A DNA stretch of 64,000 bases from Gordoniibacillus chartarius. Its GTDB lineage: Bacteria; Bacillota; Bacilli; Paenibacillales; NBRC-103111. The notes below the pieces were generated by a model that did not search any database, was not told the DNA's origin, and worked only from the letters and a program-made list of their open reading frames with translations. The position numbers and the translations under genes are program-made. Positions 8,320 through 15,813 of the stretch are shown here, piece after piece (the stretch's first letter is position 1; every line of letters starts with the position of its first letter). The stretch covers positions 1 through 64,000 of the forward strand of contig NZ_JBHLWN010000051.1 of NCBI RefSeq assembly GCF_042432825.1, given 5' to 3'.

Positions 8320-9651
8320 TTACTTGCCCAGCGCTCCGGCTTGGGCGTCCTGGATCTTCTTGGCGATCGCTTCCGCGCTGCCGCCGCTGAGCAGCTCCTG
8401 CAAACCGTTGTTGACCGCGTCGACAGCCGCGGAGCTCAGCTTGGAATCGTATACCGGGGAAATCTTCGTATTCTTCATCAGCTCATACAGCTCGGCGAAC
8501 AGCGGATGCGCCTTGGACTTGTCGAGCTCGATCTTGTAGCTGACAAGCGTGGAGCTCTCCAGCGTAGCCTTCTGGCCTTCCGGACCGGACAGTGCATAGA
8601 GCAGCTCCATCGCTGCGTCCTTCTTCGCGCCGATTACTTTCTTGCTGACGCCCATTCCGGTACCGACAACGCCGGCCGTCTTCTGCGCTTCGCCCTTGCC
8701 GCCTTCAATCGCAGGCAAAATCGTCAGGTGCGTCGTGGCGAGGATTTCCGGCGGAGCCGTCTTGACCATGTTCGCTACCGCCCATCCGCCGTCGATGAAC
8801 ATTGCGGCCTTGCCCTGGTTGAACAGCTGCTGCATCTGGTTCTCGTCGATGCTGTTGAAGCCGTCCTGGAACGCCTTCGCCTTGCCGAGATCCTGCAGCG
8901 TCTTCAGTGCCTGGACAAACTCCGGATCGGTAAATTTGGCGCCGTCTTGCGCAGCCGCTTTCAGGAACCAGTCCGTACCGGTAACCCGGTCGCCGACCGT
9001 ACTGAAAATCGTCGATTGCGCAACCCAGTTCGCCTTGTTGCCTAGCGCGATCGGAATGATATTGTTCTTGTTAAACGTATCGACAGCCGCCATCAGCTCA
9101 TTCCACGTCTTCGGCACCTTCACGCCGTACTTGTCGAAGATGGCCTGGTTATAGAACACAAATGAGCTTGGCGCCAGATTCATCGGAACGGAGTACGTTT
9201 TGCCTTCGACCGTGAAGCCGTCCAGCGCGTTCGGAATGAAGTTGCTTTTCCACTCCGGCTTGCTGTTCAGGAACTCGTCGATCGGCTGCAGCAGGTTTGC
9301 GCTAACGAATTCCTTCGTCATCGCATCCGGCCACATCACGAACATGTCCGGCATTTCGTCCGCCGCCGCTGCCGTCCGCAGGCGTGTCTTCAGCCCGTCC
9401 GTCGGCAGCGCTTCGACCTGCAGATCGACGTTCGGGTGCGACGCCTTGAAGTCGTCGAGGATTTTTCTCATCGCAACGGCCTTGGCATCCTGCCCCGACC
9501 AGTTGTTCCATACCGTAAGCGTTACTTTCTCTTGGCCGCTCGCCGCACCGGACGAGCCTGCGGCGCCTTCGGACTGCTCGCCCGCCCCGCAGCCTGCCAG
9601 CAAGCCGGCGGCCAAGGCGGCGGAGAGACCTGCTCTATATATCTTCTTCAT
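8320..9651 (-). CDS. Extracellular sugar-binding lipoprotein (ABC importer)
   Basis: A 443-residue solute-binding protein of the bacterial sugar-binding family 1. The signal peptide ends in the lipobox LLAGC, giving a lipid-anchored Cys at residue 21, followed by a flexible Gly/Ser/Ala linker. The mature fold begins VTLTVWNNWSGQDAKAV, typical of CUT1 binding proteins. The gene follows the GH1 gene by 215 bp that carry a conserved element (9731-9760) and a candidate promoter, so it can be expressed separately. Likely ligand: a beta-linked oligosaccharide handled by the linked GH1 and GH2 enzymes (inference). Confidence 0.94.
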   Translation of the reverse strand: MKKIYRAGLSAALAAGLLAGCGAGEQSEGAAGSSGAASGQEKVTLTVWNNWSGQDAKAVAMRKILDDFKASHPNVDLQVEALPTDGLKTRLRTAAAADEMPDMFVMWPDAMTKEFVSANLLQPIDEFLNSKPEWKSNFIPNALDGFTVEGKTYSVPMNLAPSSFVFYNQAIFDKYGVKVPKTWNELMAAVDTFNKNNIIPIALGNKANWVAQSTIFSTVGDRVTGTDWFLKAAAQDGAKFTDPEFVQALKTLQDLGKAKAFQDGFNSIDENQMQQLFNQGKAAMFIDGGWAVANMVKTAPPEILATTHLTILPAIEGGKGEAQKTAGVVGTGMGVSKKVIGAKKDAAMELLYALSGPEGQKATLESSTLVSYKIELDKSKAHPLFAELYELMKNTKISPVYDSKLSSAAVDAVNNGLQELLSGGSAEAIAKKIQDAQAGALGK

Positions 9652-9678
9652 CTTGTTATCCTCCTCTGGGCATTCAAG

Positions 9679-9697
9679 TGGTTACGTTCTCATTGTA
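9679..9697 (-). promoter_or_regulatory. Candidate -10 box and cre-like site for the binding-protein gene
   Basis: On the minus strand TACAAT (9692-9697) could be a -10 box with no good -35, as expected for an activator-dependent promoter. Immediately downstream, TGGTTACGTTCTCA (9679-9692) resembles the CcpA cre consensus with about two mismatches. Both calls are tentative. Confidence 0.3.
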
Positions 9698-9730
9698 GAG
9701 GGTGCGCTCCGGTTCGGTAAGGGGACGATC

Positions 9731-9760
9731 ATCGGCACCAGGGTAGAAAAATATCGGCTT
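9731..9760. promoter_or_regulatory. Conserved upstream element, copy 1 (before binding-protein gene)
   Basis: On the plus strand the core CAGGGTAGAAAA is flanked by TCGGCA on the left and ATCGGCTT on the right. Nearly the same 30 bases lie before the GH1 gene (11272-11303) in the same orientation. It sits upstream of the candidate -10 box. A binding site for the linked AraC-type response regulator is the simplest reading (inference). Confidence 0.55.
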
Positions 9761-9843
9761 GGTTCGGATCCACGTTTGACCGGCCTGCCCGGTTATGAGA
9801 TTAGCCGGGGTTTGCCCCGGGGATGCCGGGGTTGCCGGGAGAG

Positions 9844-9865
9844 CCGGCTCGGCCGGGCGAGCCGG
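9844..9865 (-). other. GC-rich hairpin after the GH1 gene
   Basis: A perfect 8-bp stem, CCGGCTCG / CGAGCCGG with a six-base loop, two bases after the GH1 stop codon. Further CCGGGG/CCCCGG pairings follow at 9810-9836. No T-run follows, so it may attenuate rather than terminate read-through into the transporter genes. Confidence 0.45.
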
Positions 9866-9866
9866 A

Positions 9867-11222
9867 CTAGCGGCTCTCCAGCTCCAGCCAGTTTTTCCGG
9901 ATCAGCTTCCGATACCAGTAATAGCTCTCCTTCGGCGTGCGCTTCAGGGTGCGGTAGTCGACGTGGACGAGTCCGAAGCGGCACGAATAGCCGAATGCCC
10001 ACTCGAAATTGTCCATAAGCGACCACGTCAGATATCCCTTCAGGTTCACCCCCGATTCGATGGCGCGTCCCAGCTCGGCGATATGATTTTGCAGGAAAGC
10101 GATTCGCCGCCCATCGTCGACCTTGCCGTCCACCACCTCGTCATTGAAGCACGCCCCGTTCTCCGTAATGTAGATCGGGATGCTGCCGTAATGATCCGTG
10201 ATCCAATTCAGCATCAGGTACAGGCCTTCGGGGAAAATGAACCAGCCCTTGTCCGACTTCTCATAGCCAAGGTCGACGTGCTCGAGATCGAGATAATTGT
10301 TGCCCGGCTTGCTGCGGACGATATTGCCGCCGTAGAAATTCAGACCGAGGAAATCGATCGGCTCGGCGATAAGCTCCATGTCGCCCGGAAGGATGTCCGG
10401 CTCGGCTCCCTTCGTCTGGAACCACGCCTTCATCCGGTCCGGATACGTGCCCTTGAACACCGGCTCGACAAACCAGTTGTAAATGGAGAAGGCACGATAA
10501 GCCGCATCCACATCGTCCTGCTTGCGGGAGAACGGCTCGTACCAGTACATGTCCGGGGCATAGCCGATCTGCCCTTGGGTGCCAAGCTCGCGGAACTTGC
10601 GAACAGTAAGACCATGCGCTACCAGAACATGGTGGGCAACCTGAAGGGCCGACGGCCAGCTGCGGATGCCCGGAGCATGGCGGCCGAGCAGGTGGCCGTT
10701 AATGGCGATGCACCACGGCTCGTTGAACGTCATCCAGTGCTTGATCATGCCGTCAAATTCGCGGAACATCGTCTCGGCAAACCGCACGAACGCATCGATC
10801 GTGCCGCGGCTCTCCCAGCCGCCCTTCTCCTGAAGCGCCTGCGGCAGCTCCCAGTGATACAACGTGCAGAACGGCTCGATCCCGTTCTCCAGCAGCTTCG
10901 CGACGAAGCGTTTGTAATGCTCGATGCCCTTCGGGTTGATTGGCCCGTCGCCCTGAGGGTAAATGCGCGGCCAAGACACGGAGAACCGGTATGCCTTCAC
11001 GCCCAGCTCCTTCATGAGCGCGATATCTTCCTCGTAGCGGTGATAGCTGTCGCAGGCGACCTCCGCGTCGTCGCCGTTCCAGATCCGGCCCGGTATGGCA
11101 GCCAGTTCGTCCCAAATGCTCGGCCCGCGTCCGTCCTCCTGCAAAGCTCCTTCTATTTGATAAGCCGAAGTGGATACGCCCCATACGAAATCGGGCGGGA
11201 AAGAAACGATCGTGCTCATCAT
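9867..11222 (-). CDS. Beta-glucosidase, glycoside hydrolase family 1
   Basis: A 451-residue GH1 enzyme of normal length and no signal peptide, so cytoplasmic. It begins FPPDFVWGVSTSAYQIEG, a family signature. The acid/base is Glu168 in MTFNEPW and the nucleophile is Glu354 in YITENGA. It hydrolyses beta-glucosides or, in some members, 6-phospho-beta-glycosides; import by an ABC system rather than a PTS argues for non-phosphorylated substrates. An AAGGAG lies six bases before the first of two tandem ATG codons, and either could be used. It heads the carbohydrate operon and has its own copy of the conserved element upstream. With the GH2 beta-mannosidase this suggests use of glucomannan-type oligosaccharides (inference). 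Confidence 0.94.
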   Translation of the reverse strand: MMSTIVSFPPDFVWGVSTSAYQIEGALQEDGRGPSIWDELAAIPGRIWNGDDAEVACDSYHRYEEDIALMKELGVKAYRFSVSWPRIYPQGDGPINPKGIEHYKRFVAKLLENGIEPFCTLYHWELPQALQEKGGWESRGTIDAFVRFAETMFREFDGMIKHWMTFNEPWCIAINGHLLGRHAPGIRSWPSALQVAHHVLVAHGLTVRKFRELGTQGQIGYAPDMYWYEPFSRKQDDVDAAYRAFSIYNWFVEPVFKGTYPDRMKAWFQTKGAEPDILPGDMELIAEPIDFLGLNFYGGNIVRSKPGNNYLDLEHVDLGYEKSDKGWFIFPEGLYLMLNWITDHYGSIPIYITENGACFNDEVVDGKVDDGRRIAFLQNHIAELGRAIESGVNLKGYLTWSLMDNFEWAFGYSCRFGLVHVDYRTLKRTPKESYYWYRKLIRKNWLELESR

Positions 11223-11271
11223 CGTCAGCTCCTTAATGAATTCTTATCAGGGACTAACTTTACCATAGCGG

Positions 11272-11303
11272 ACTCGGCAGACAGGGTAGAAAATCATCGG
11301 CTT
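11272..11303. promoter_or_regulatory. Conserved upstream element, copy 2 (before GH1 gene)
   Basis: The sequence CTCGGCAGACAGGGTAGAAA continues as ATCATCGGCTTT and matches 9731-9760 at nearly every position, in the same orientation relative to the downstream gene. It lies about 50 bp before the GH1 start codon. Confidence 0.55.
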
Positions 11304-11332
11304 TACGGAGGGGAAATTTAGGCAGTTTATTG

Positions 11333-11399
11333 GCCTTGTCCAGCACGCTCTTGATGTGCTCCGGAGGCAGCGTCGACATGTCCGGGTGACTCCACAACC
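11333..11399 (-). pseudogene. Remnant of a pdaA-like polysaccharide deacetylase gene
   Basis: On the minus strand this reads WSHPDMSTLPPEHIKSVLDK. PdaA at 15814-16677 has WSHPDMSALPPERIKSELDK, so 17 of 20 residues agree and the DNA match is similarly close (compare 16153-16217). Nothing deacetylase-like is visible on either side, so only this scrap of a duplicated or recombined gene remains. It includes the second half of the zinc-binding HSWSH motif. Confidence 0.75.
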
Positions 11400-11412
11400 T
11401 AAATTGAAGCAT

Positions 11413-11516
11413 GATTGCTTGTAATGGTTGCTTGTAATGGTTGCTTATAATGTTTGGCTTGTAGCGGTTACTTTTGGTGATTGCTTATTGCTTGTAGCGG
11501 TTGCTTGTAGTGGTTG
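11413..11516. repeat. Degenerate 13-bp tandem repeats
   Basis: About seven imperfect copies of a unit close to TTGCTTGTAATGG, with variants such as TTGCTTATAATGT and TTGCTTGTAGCGG. The unit length varies slightly. It is non-coding and looks like replication-slippage DNA. Confidence 0.65.
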
Positions 11517-11851
11517 AATATGTAAGCCTGCAAATATACAGGAATCTATTGAGCGGAATTGTTTATTGCGGTTCGTTGGTGCAAAAATGCAGGCTTCTGA
11601 ACCCGAAACGACCTCTCTCACGCAATTCACAGAATATTACTGTACTTCCTGCATGCATTCCTTCCATAGGGCTCGAGTTAGAGCACTATTCCTGCACTAT
11701 TGCATTCACCTTAGCTCGAAGAATTATTCCACGACGAATGTGGCAAGGCAACCGCGCTGCAGCGTCCGTAAGGGCATGCCATCCCCGCTGAGAATGGCAG
11801 ACCTGCGCACAAGGATAGCCCCCTTGTCGCCCTAAACTGACGAGCGCGTTT

Positions 11852-11981
11852 ACGGCGTTATGCCGGCTGTGAAACGTGGTGCCAGCCCCTCGGCTTCGAT
11901 CCTCCAGCTTAACGCCACGGCGTTATGCCGGCTGTGAAACGTGGTGCCAGCCCCTCGGCTTCGATCCCCCCAGTTAACGCC
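11852..11981. repeat. Tandem duplication of a 65-bp unit
   Basis: Two adjacent copies (11852-11916 and 11917-11981) differ only in the CCTCCAGC/CCCCCCAG segment. Each copy begins GGCGTTATGCCGGCTG and ends TTAACGCC, so GGCGTTA and TAACGCC can pair within each unit. It lies downstream of the chemoreceptor gene, beyond its terminator. Confidence 0.85.
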
Positions 11982-12028
11982 ACCTCAGCTAACCGGAGCA
12001 TATACAGCAAAATATTCCCACGGAAAGC

Positions 12029-12057
12029 AAAAAAAAAGACGCCGGTTCCCCGGCGCC
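12029..12057 (-). terminator. Intrinsic terminator of the chemoreceptor gene
   Basis: Minus-strand stem GGCGCCGG/CCGGCGTC with loop GGAA, followed by nine T residues, 14 bp after the chemoreceptor stop codon. Confidence 0.9.
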
Positions 12058-12071
12058 CTTCCTGCAAAACG

Positions 12072-14129
12072 TTACAATTTAAACTTCTCCACAATCTCCT
12101 TCAGCGCTTCCGCGTTCGAAATGCTCTCCTTCGTTTTCCGTTCCGCGAGCTCGGCAAGGGATACGTTCTCCGCCGTCGAAGCGGCGATTTCGTTAATCCC
12201 CTTAGCGCTGCTGTCCACCGTCGTTGCGGTTCCTTTGACCGAGCTGCTGATTTGGCCAAGCGCCTCCTCCAAACGGTTCGACAACGATTGAATGTTGGCC
12301 ATCATCGCCGATATGGTCGTCGCATCGGAATTGTATTTTTCGCTGCTGGCAATAAACTTGCTGTAATCGTTTCGAATATCCTTATCCAGCAGCATTAGCA
12401 TCGTCTCGGAGCTGCTCGTCATGTTGCCTACCGCCGTATTGACTTCCGCCACGATCTTCTGAATATTGGCTGCCGTGTTCGACGACTGTTCCGCCAGCTT
12501 CCTGATTTCCCCCGCCACTACGGCAAAGCCCCGACCGGCTTCTCCAGCTCTTGCCGCTTCGATCGCCGCATTCAGAGCCAGAAGATTCGTTTGGGAAGTG
12601 ATTCCCAGGATGACGTCGGCCAGTGCATTAATATTTTCCACGGTTTTCGAGTGTTCGATGGCATGCTCCATCTTCACTTTCACATCATCGTATATCCCGT
12701 TGGTACGGTTCGTCGACTGTTCCGCATCCGCTTTCAGCTCATGCGCTTTCTGAATGATTTCCGCTGACAGCTGAGATCCTTGATTCACCTTGCTGGAGAT
12801 ATCCGACATTAACGCGACGACCTCCGTTACCGAGCGGGAGATCGCCTCCGCAGAAGCCGCCGTCTGGGCCATCCCCGCCGATAGCTCCTCGGTTACCGCC
12901 GAGCTTTCGTTGGAGTTCGTATATACCGTGTCAATGAAGGAACTGACCTCGTCCGTGTTTTTGCTGATTTGCTCGGACGACCGCTTCAGCAAATCGACCA
13001 TCGAGCGCAGCGCCTCCCGCATCTCCATCATCGACCTGGACATCTCTCCCGTCTCATCCCGGTTCTTAAGGAGCTTGGCGTATGAGGCATCCTCCGTCAG
13101 ATCGAGCCCGGCCGTTTTGTTGATCAAGCGCGTGACCATGGAAATAGAGGAAGCGATGTTATGGGAAACCATGTAGACGACGACTGCCGCCGCCAGCAAA
13201 ATGATCAGCCCGACCAGCAGCAAGTAAGCAGCCATCCCTTTGGCGGAGCTTTTCAGATCGGAAACATCCAGCGAGAGAATGAGCGCCCATTTCGTTCTGG
13301 GAATGGAGGACACGATCGCAATCCGCTCCACCCCGTTCTCCGTGTAAGTGATGGAGGAAACCGGAATGGCCCCTTCGGCCTTCACCTTTTCGGCTATTTG
13401 TTTGAACGTTTCCGTTTCTGCGGGCTTCCCGATCAGCGATTTATCGGCATTATAGATATAGTTGGCCTTCTCGTCGATGAGAACGGCTTGGCTGGTTTTC
13501 GACTCGCCGAGCTTTAAAGTGCTCAAATACGAGGCCATGCTTTCAGCGTAAATCGACGTGCCGATATAGCCCAAAATCTTGTCGCCATTCTTCTCCATGA
13601 TCGGATGGGTAATAACGACAATCTGCGTGTTCGTCGATTTGGAGGTTAATGTCTCGCTAATTTGCCCTTGCTTGGATTGGATCGTCGCAACGTTATAGCT
13701 CCGTTCCTTCAAGCTTGCGCCGATCAAGCTTTTATCCGTATTGCTGACCATCGTCCCGTCTTTATTGACAATAAATATCCGTTCCAGGTTTTTCTTGCCT
13801 TCCGAATATTTAACCAGCATATTATAGACAGCATCGGCATCCTTACCGGAAGTCAACAGGTTCTGTACCTCCGCAGTCGATGTTAAATAACTCGGCAAGA
13901 GGGTTTCTTTATCCAACAAACCGGATATGACGTTGACTTGGCTGGAGACGGTATCCAACGCCGCAGTTTGGGCCTGCTTCTCAAGCGTTTCGCCTACCTT
14001 GAGATTGACTAATACCCCCGAGGCTGCAATAGAAACGATTAGTATTCCCAGAAATACAGCCAACAATTTTTGTCTGATGCCGAACCGGATGAACCTCCGG
14101 CTTGCCTTACCTTTTTTTCCGCTGAACAT
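12072..14129 (-). CDS. Methyl-accepting chemotaxis protein with dCache sensor
   Basis: A 685-residue transmembrane chemoreceptor. A basic N-terminus precedes the first membrane helix (about 24-46). An extracellular double-Cache-like ligand domain spans about 50-295, the second helix is about 299-325, then come a HAMP domain and a long coiled-coil signalling domain. The conserved hairpin tip that contacts CheA/CheW is visible in LLALNAAIEAARAGEAGRGF. It likely senses a small molecule by direct binding; the ligand cannot be read from sequence. It stands alone between terminators. A sigma-D-like promoter is possible at 14242-14267, as expected for a chemotaxis gene. The AAAGGGAGG before the ATG supports the start. 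Confidence 0.93.
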   Translation of the reverse strand: MFSGKKGKASRRFIRFGIRQKLLAVFLGILIVSIAASGVLVNLKVGETLEKQAQTAALDTVSSQVNVISGLLDKETLLPSYLTSTAEVQNLLTSGKDADAVYNMLVKYSEGKKNLERIFIVNKDGTMVSNTDKSLIGASLKERSYNVATIQSKQGQISETLTSKSTNTQIVVITHPIMEKNGDKILGYIGTSIYAESMASYLSTLKLGESKTSQAVLIDEKANYIYNADKSLIGKPAETETFKQIAEKVKAEGAIPVSSITYTENGVERIAIVSSIPRTKWALILSLDVSDLKSSAKGMAAYLLLVGLIILLAAAVVVYMVSHNIASSISMVTRLINKTAGLDLTEDASYAKLLKNRDETGEMSRSMMEMREALRSMVDLLKRSSEQISKNTDEVSSFIDTVYTNSNESSAVTEELSAGMAQTAASAEAISRSVTEVVALMSDISSKVNQGSQLSAEIIQKAHELKADAEQSTNRTNGIYDDVKVKMEHAIEHSKTVENINALADVILGITSQTNLLALNAAIEAARAGEAGRGFAVVAGEIRKLAEQSSNTAANIQKIVAEVNTAVGNMTSSSETMLMLLDKDIRNDYSKFIASSEKYNSDATTISAMMANIQSLSNRLEEALGQISSSVKGTATTVDSSAKGINEIAASTAENVSLAELAERKTKESISNAEALKEIVEKFKL

Positions 14130-14241
14130 GGTGTCCTCCCTTTAGGTCTGCTCTTGCTGCCTATTAATTAATATAGCGATGATGAAGCGCTGTGACTCCC
14201 TCCTGCCAGAAGTTACTTATTCAAATTTACACATTCTTCAC

Positions 14242-14267
14242 ATATCGATTGAATACCTCCCAATTTG
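14242..14267 (-). promoter_or_regulatory. Candidate sigma-D-type promoter for the chemoreceptor
   Basis: Minus strand CAAA, 14 bases, then ATCGATAT, close to the motility-sigma consensus TAAA-N15-GCCGATAT. It lies about 110 bp upstream of the start codon. The rest of 14130-14375 shows no gene. Confidence 0.35.
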
Positions 14268-14375
14268 TATACATCAATCGACAAATTTCGCGAACCCTAG
14301 GCATTCTTTAACGGGCATCCGGATTACGGCGTCAAGGTCTTGCCGGCGGCCCCGAACGGGACAATCCCTACACAA

Positions 14376-14422
14376 AGCAAAACGCCGCCCGCGGCCCCTA
14401 CGGGAGCAGCGAGACGGCGTTT
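14376..14422 (-). terminator. Terminator of the MFS exporter gene
   Basis: Minus-strand AAACGCCG (14415-14422) pairs with CGGCGTTT (14380-14387) across a GC-rich interior, followed by TGCTTTG. It is a long stem with a modest T-run, 30 bp after the stop codon. Confidence 0.65.
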
Positions 14423-14453
14423 GCCCTCTTCTATCTATGAAAAGAAACGAATA

Positions 14454-15680
14454 TTACCCAGCCCCGACCTGATTCCTGCGAATCAGCAAAACATAACACA
14501 GCACGGAGCTGAGCGAGGTAGCCGCAATGAGCACCCCCAAAGGCAGGGCCGTATGGCCGCCGCCGATGCCCGCAAGCGGGGACGTCACCGCACCGAACAG
14601 GAGCGACAGTACCCCGAGCAGAGCCGCCGCGCTGCCCGCCGTCTTCGCCTGGTTCTGCAGGGCGAGCGACGAGCTGGTCGGGCCGACGACGCCAACGCTG
14701 GACACGATGAGGAAGAAGGCCGGCCATACACCGCCTAGTCCGCCCCCGGCAAGCAGCGTGCCGAGCAGCAGCAAGCCGCCGACCGCAGCAAGGATATATC
14801 CGCTGACGAGCAGCTTGATCTCGGCCACTCTTCCTACCAGCTTCCCCGTCACCTGCGAGGCCAGCACGAAGCCGAGACCATTCACTGCGAAGATCAGGCT
14901 GTAGAACTGCGGGGAAACGCCGAAAATATTTTGCAGAACGAATGAAGACCCCGATAAATAAGCGAATAATGCAGCCGTCACGAAGCCGGACGAGAGCGCA
15001 TACCCCATAAACACCCGATCCCGAAGCAGCGTCCCGAACACCGCTGCCGTTTGCCCGACTCCCCCGCCGGAGCGCCGATGCGCCGGCAGCGTCTCGCGCA
15101 GCCCGAGCAGCACCGCAAGGAACATCACGACACCCACCGCGCCGAGTACAATAAACACACCGCGCCAAGACGTGAACCGCAGCAGCTGGCCGCCAATGAT
15201 CGGCGCGATAATCGGCCCCGCTCCGTTAACGATCATCAAGAGCGTGAAAAATTTCGTAAGCTCCGTACCGGAAAATAAATCACGCACCACAGCCCGCGAA
15301 ACGACCATCCCCGCAGCGCCGGCCAATCCTTGTAAGGCCCGCAGCCCGATCAGCCACCAAATGTCGGAGCTGAACGCAATGCAAACCGAGCAAACCGCGT
15401 AGAGAGCCAAGCCGACCAGCATCGGCGTCTTCCGGCCCCGCATGTCGCTGATCGGGCCGGCCAGCAGCTGTCCGACCACAAGTCCGATTAGATAGAGCGT
15501 TAAACTAAGCTGGACGGATGATTCCGTTGTTCGAAACTCCGTAACGATGGAAGGCAGCGCCGGCAAATACATATCGATCGTTAGCGGCCCCATCATTGCC
15601 AGAGAGCCCAGAATGGCCACCAGCCCGGCCTTAGACTGCCGCGGTTCGGACCGGACCGGCAGCTGTTTCTCGTCATTCAT
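14454..15680 (-). CDS. MFS drug exporter, Bcr/CflA type
   Basis: A 408-residue protein with 12 predicted membrane helices, the normal size for drug:proton antiporters of the major facilitator superfamily. The first helix contains MMGPLTIDMYLPALP, a Bcr/CflA family signature, and motif A follows helix 2 as GPISDMRGRKTP. It probably exports toxic small molecules from the cytoplasm by proton exchange. The specific substrate (bicyclomycin, chloramphenicol, sulfonamides or other) cannot be read from sequence. It is a single gene between the chemoreceptor and pdaA, with its own terminator. Confidence 0.9.
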   Translation of the reverse strand: MNDEKQLPVRSEPRQSKAGLVAILGSLAMMGPLTIDMYLPALPSIVTEFRTTESSVQLSLTLYLIGLVVGQLLAGPISDMRGRKTPMLVGLALYAVCSVCIAFSSDIWWLIGLRALQGLAGAAGMVVSRAVVRDLFSGTELTKFFTLLMIVNGAGPIIAPIIGGQLLRFTSWRGVFIVLGAVGVVMFLAVLLGLRETLPAHRRSGGGVGQTAAVFGTLLRDRVFMGYALSSGFVTAALFAYLSGSSFVLQNIFGVSPQFYSLIFAVNGLGFVLASQVTGKLVGRVAEIKLLVSGYILAAVGGLLLLGTLLAGGGLGGVWPAFFLIVSSVGVVGPTSSSLALQNQAKTAGSAAALLGVLSLLFGAVTSPLAGIGGGHTALPLGVLIAATSLSSVLCYVLLIRRNQVGAG

Positions 15681-15767
15681 TACCGTTCACCTCAGCTTTA
15701 TTCTTGATGCGATATAATTCAACTATTGTACTCATTTCGGCGGCATCGGTAAATAGCGGATGGCGGC

Positions 15768-15797
15768 AAAAAAGACCGGGGTCTGCGATCCCGGTCT
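15768..15797 (-). terminator. Intrinsic terminator of pdaA
   Basis: Minus-strand stem AGACCGGG/CCCGGTCT followed by TTTTTT, 17 bp after the pdaA stop codon. Confidence 0.92.
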
Positions 15798-15813
15798 CTG
15801 CCTGCTTGCCTTA

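Larger units (their letters stand above)
11223..12028. other. Repeat-rich intergenic region
   Basis: About 800 bp without a convincing gene. In order it holds the second conserved operon element (11272-11303), a pdaA-like gene remnant (11333-11399), degenerate 13-bp repeats (11413-11516), an inverted pair GCCTGCA/TGCAGGC near 11526-11594, an imperfect duplication of about 42 bp (11639-11680 against about 11681-11725, both with TTCCTGCA and GCATTC), and a 65-bp tandem duplication (11852-11981). Short open frames here have no ribosome binding site or recognisable product. Confidence 0.65.

Noticed and set aside
9795..11321. A 508-codon plus-strand open frame opposite the GH1 gene
   Set aside because: The minus-strand GH1 frame has all catalytic motifs; the plus-strand product has no recognisable feature.
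11413..11516. Possible CRISPR array
   Set aside because: Units are 13 bp, directly adjacent and degenerate; no spacers and no cas genes are present.
11501..11835. Plus-strand frames of 89 and 96 codons in the repeat-rich gap
   Set aside because: No ribosome binding site, no family, and they run through repeat DNA.
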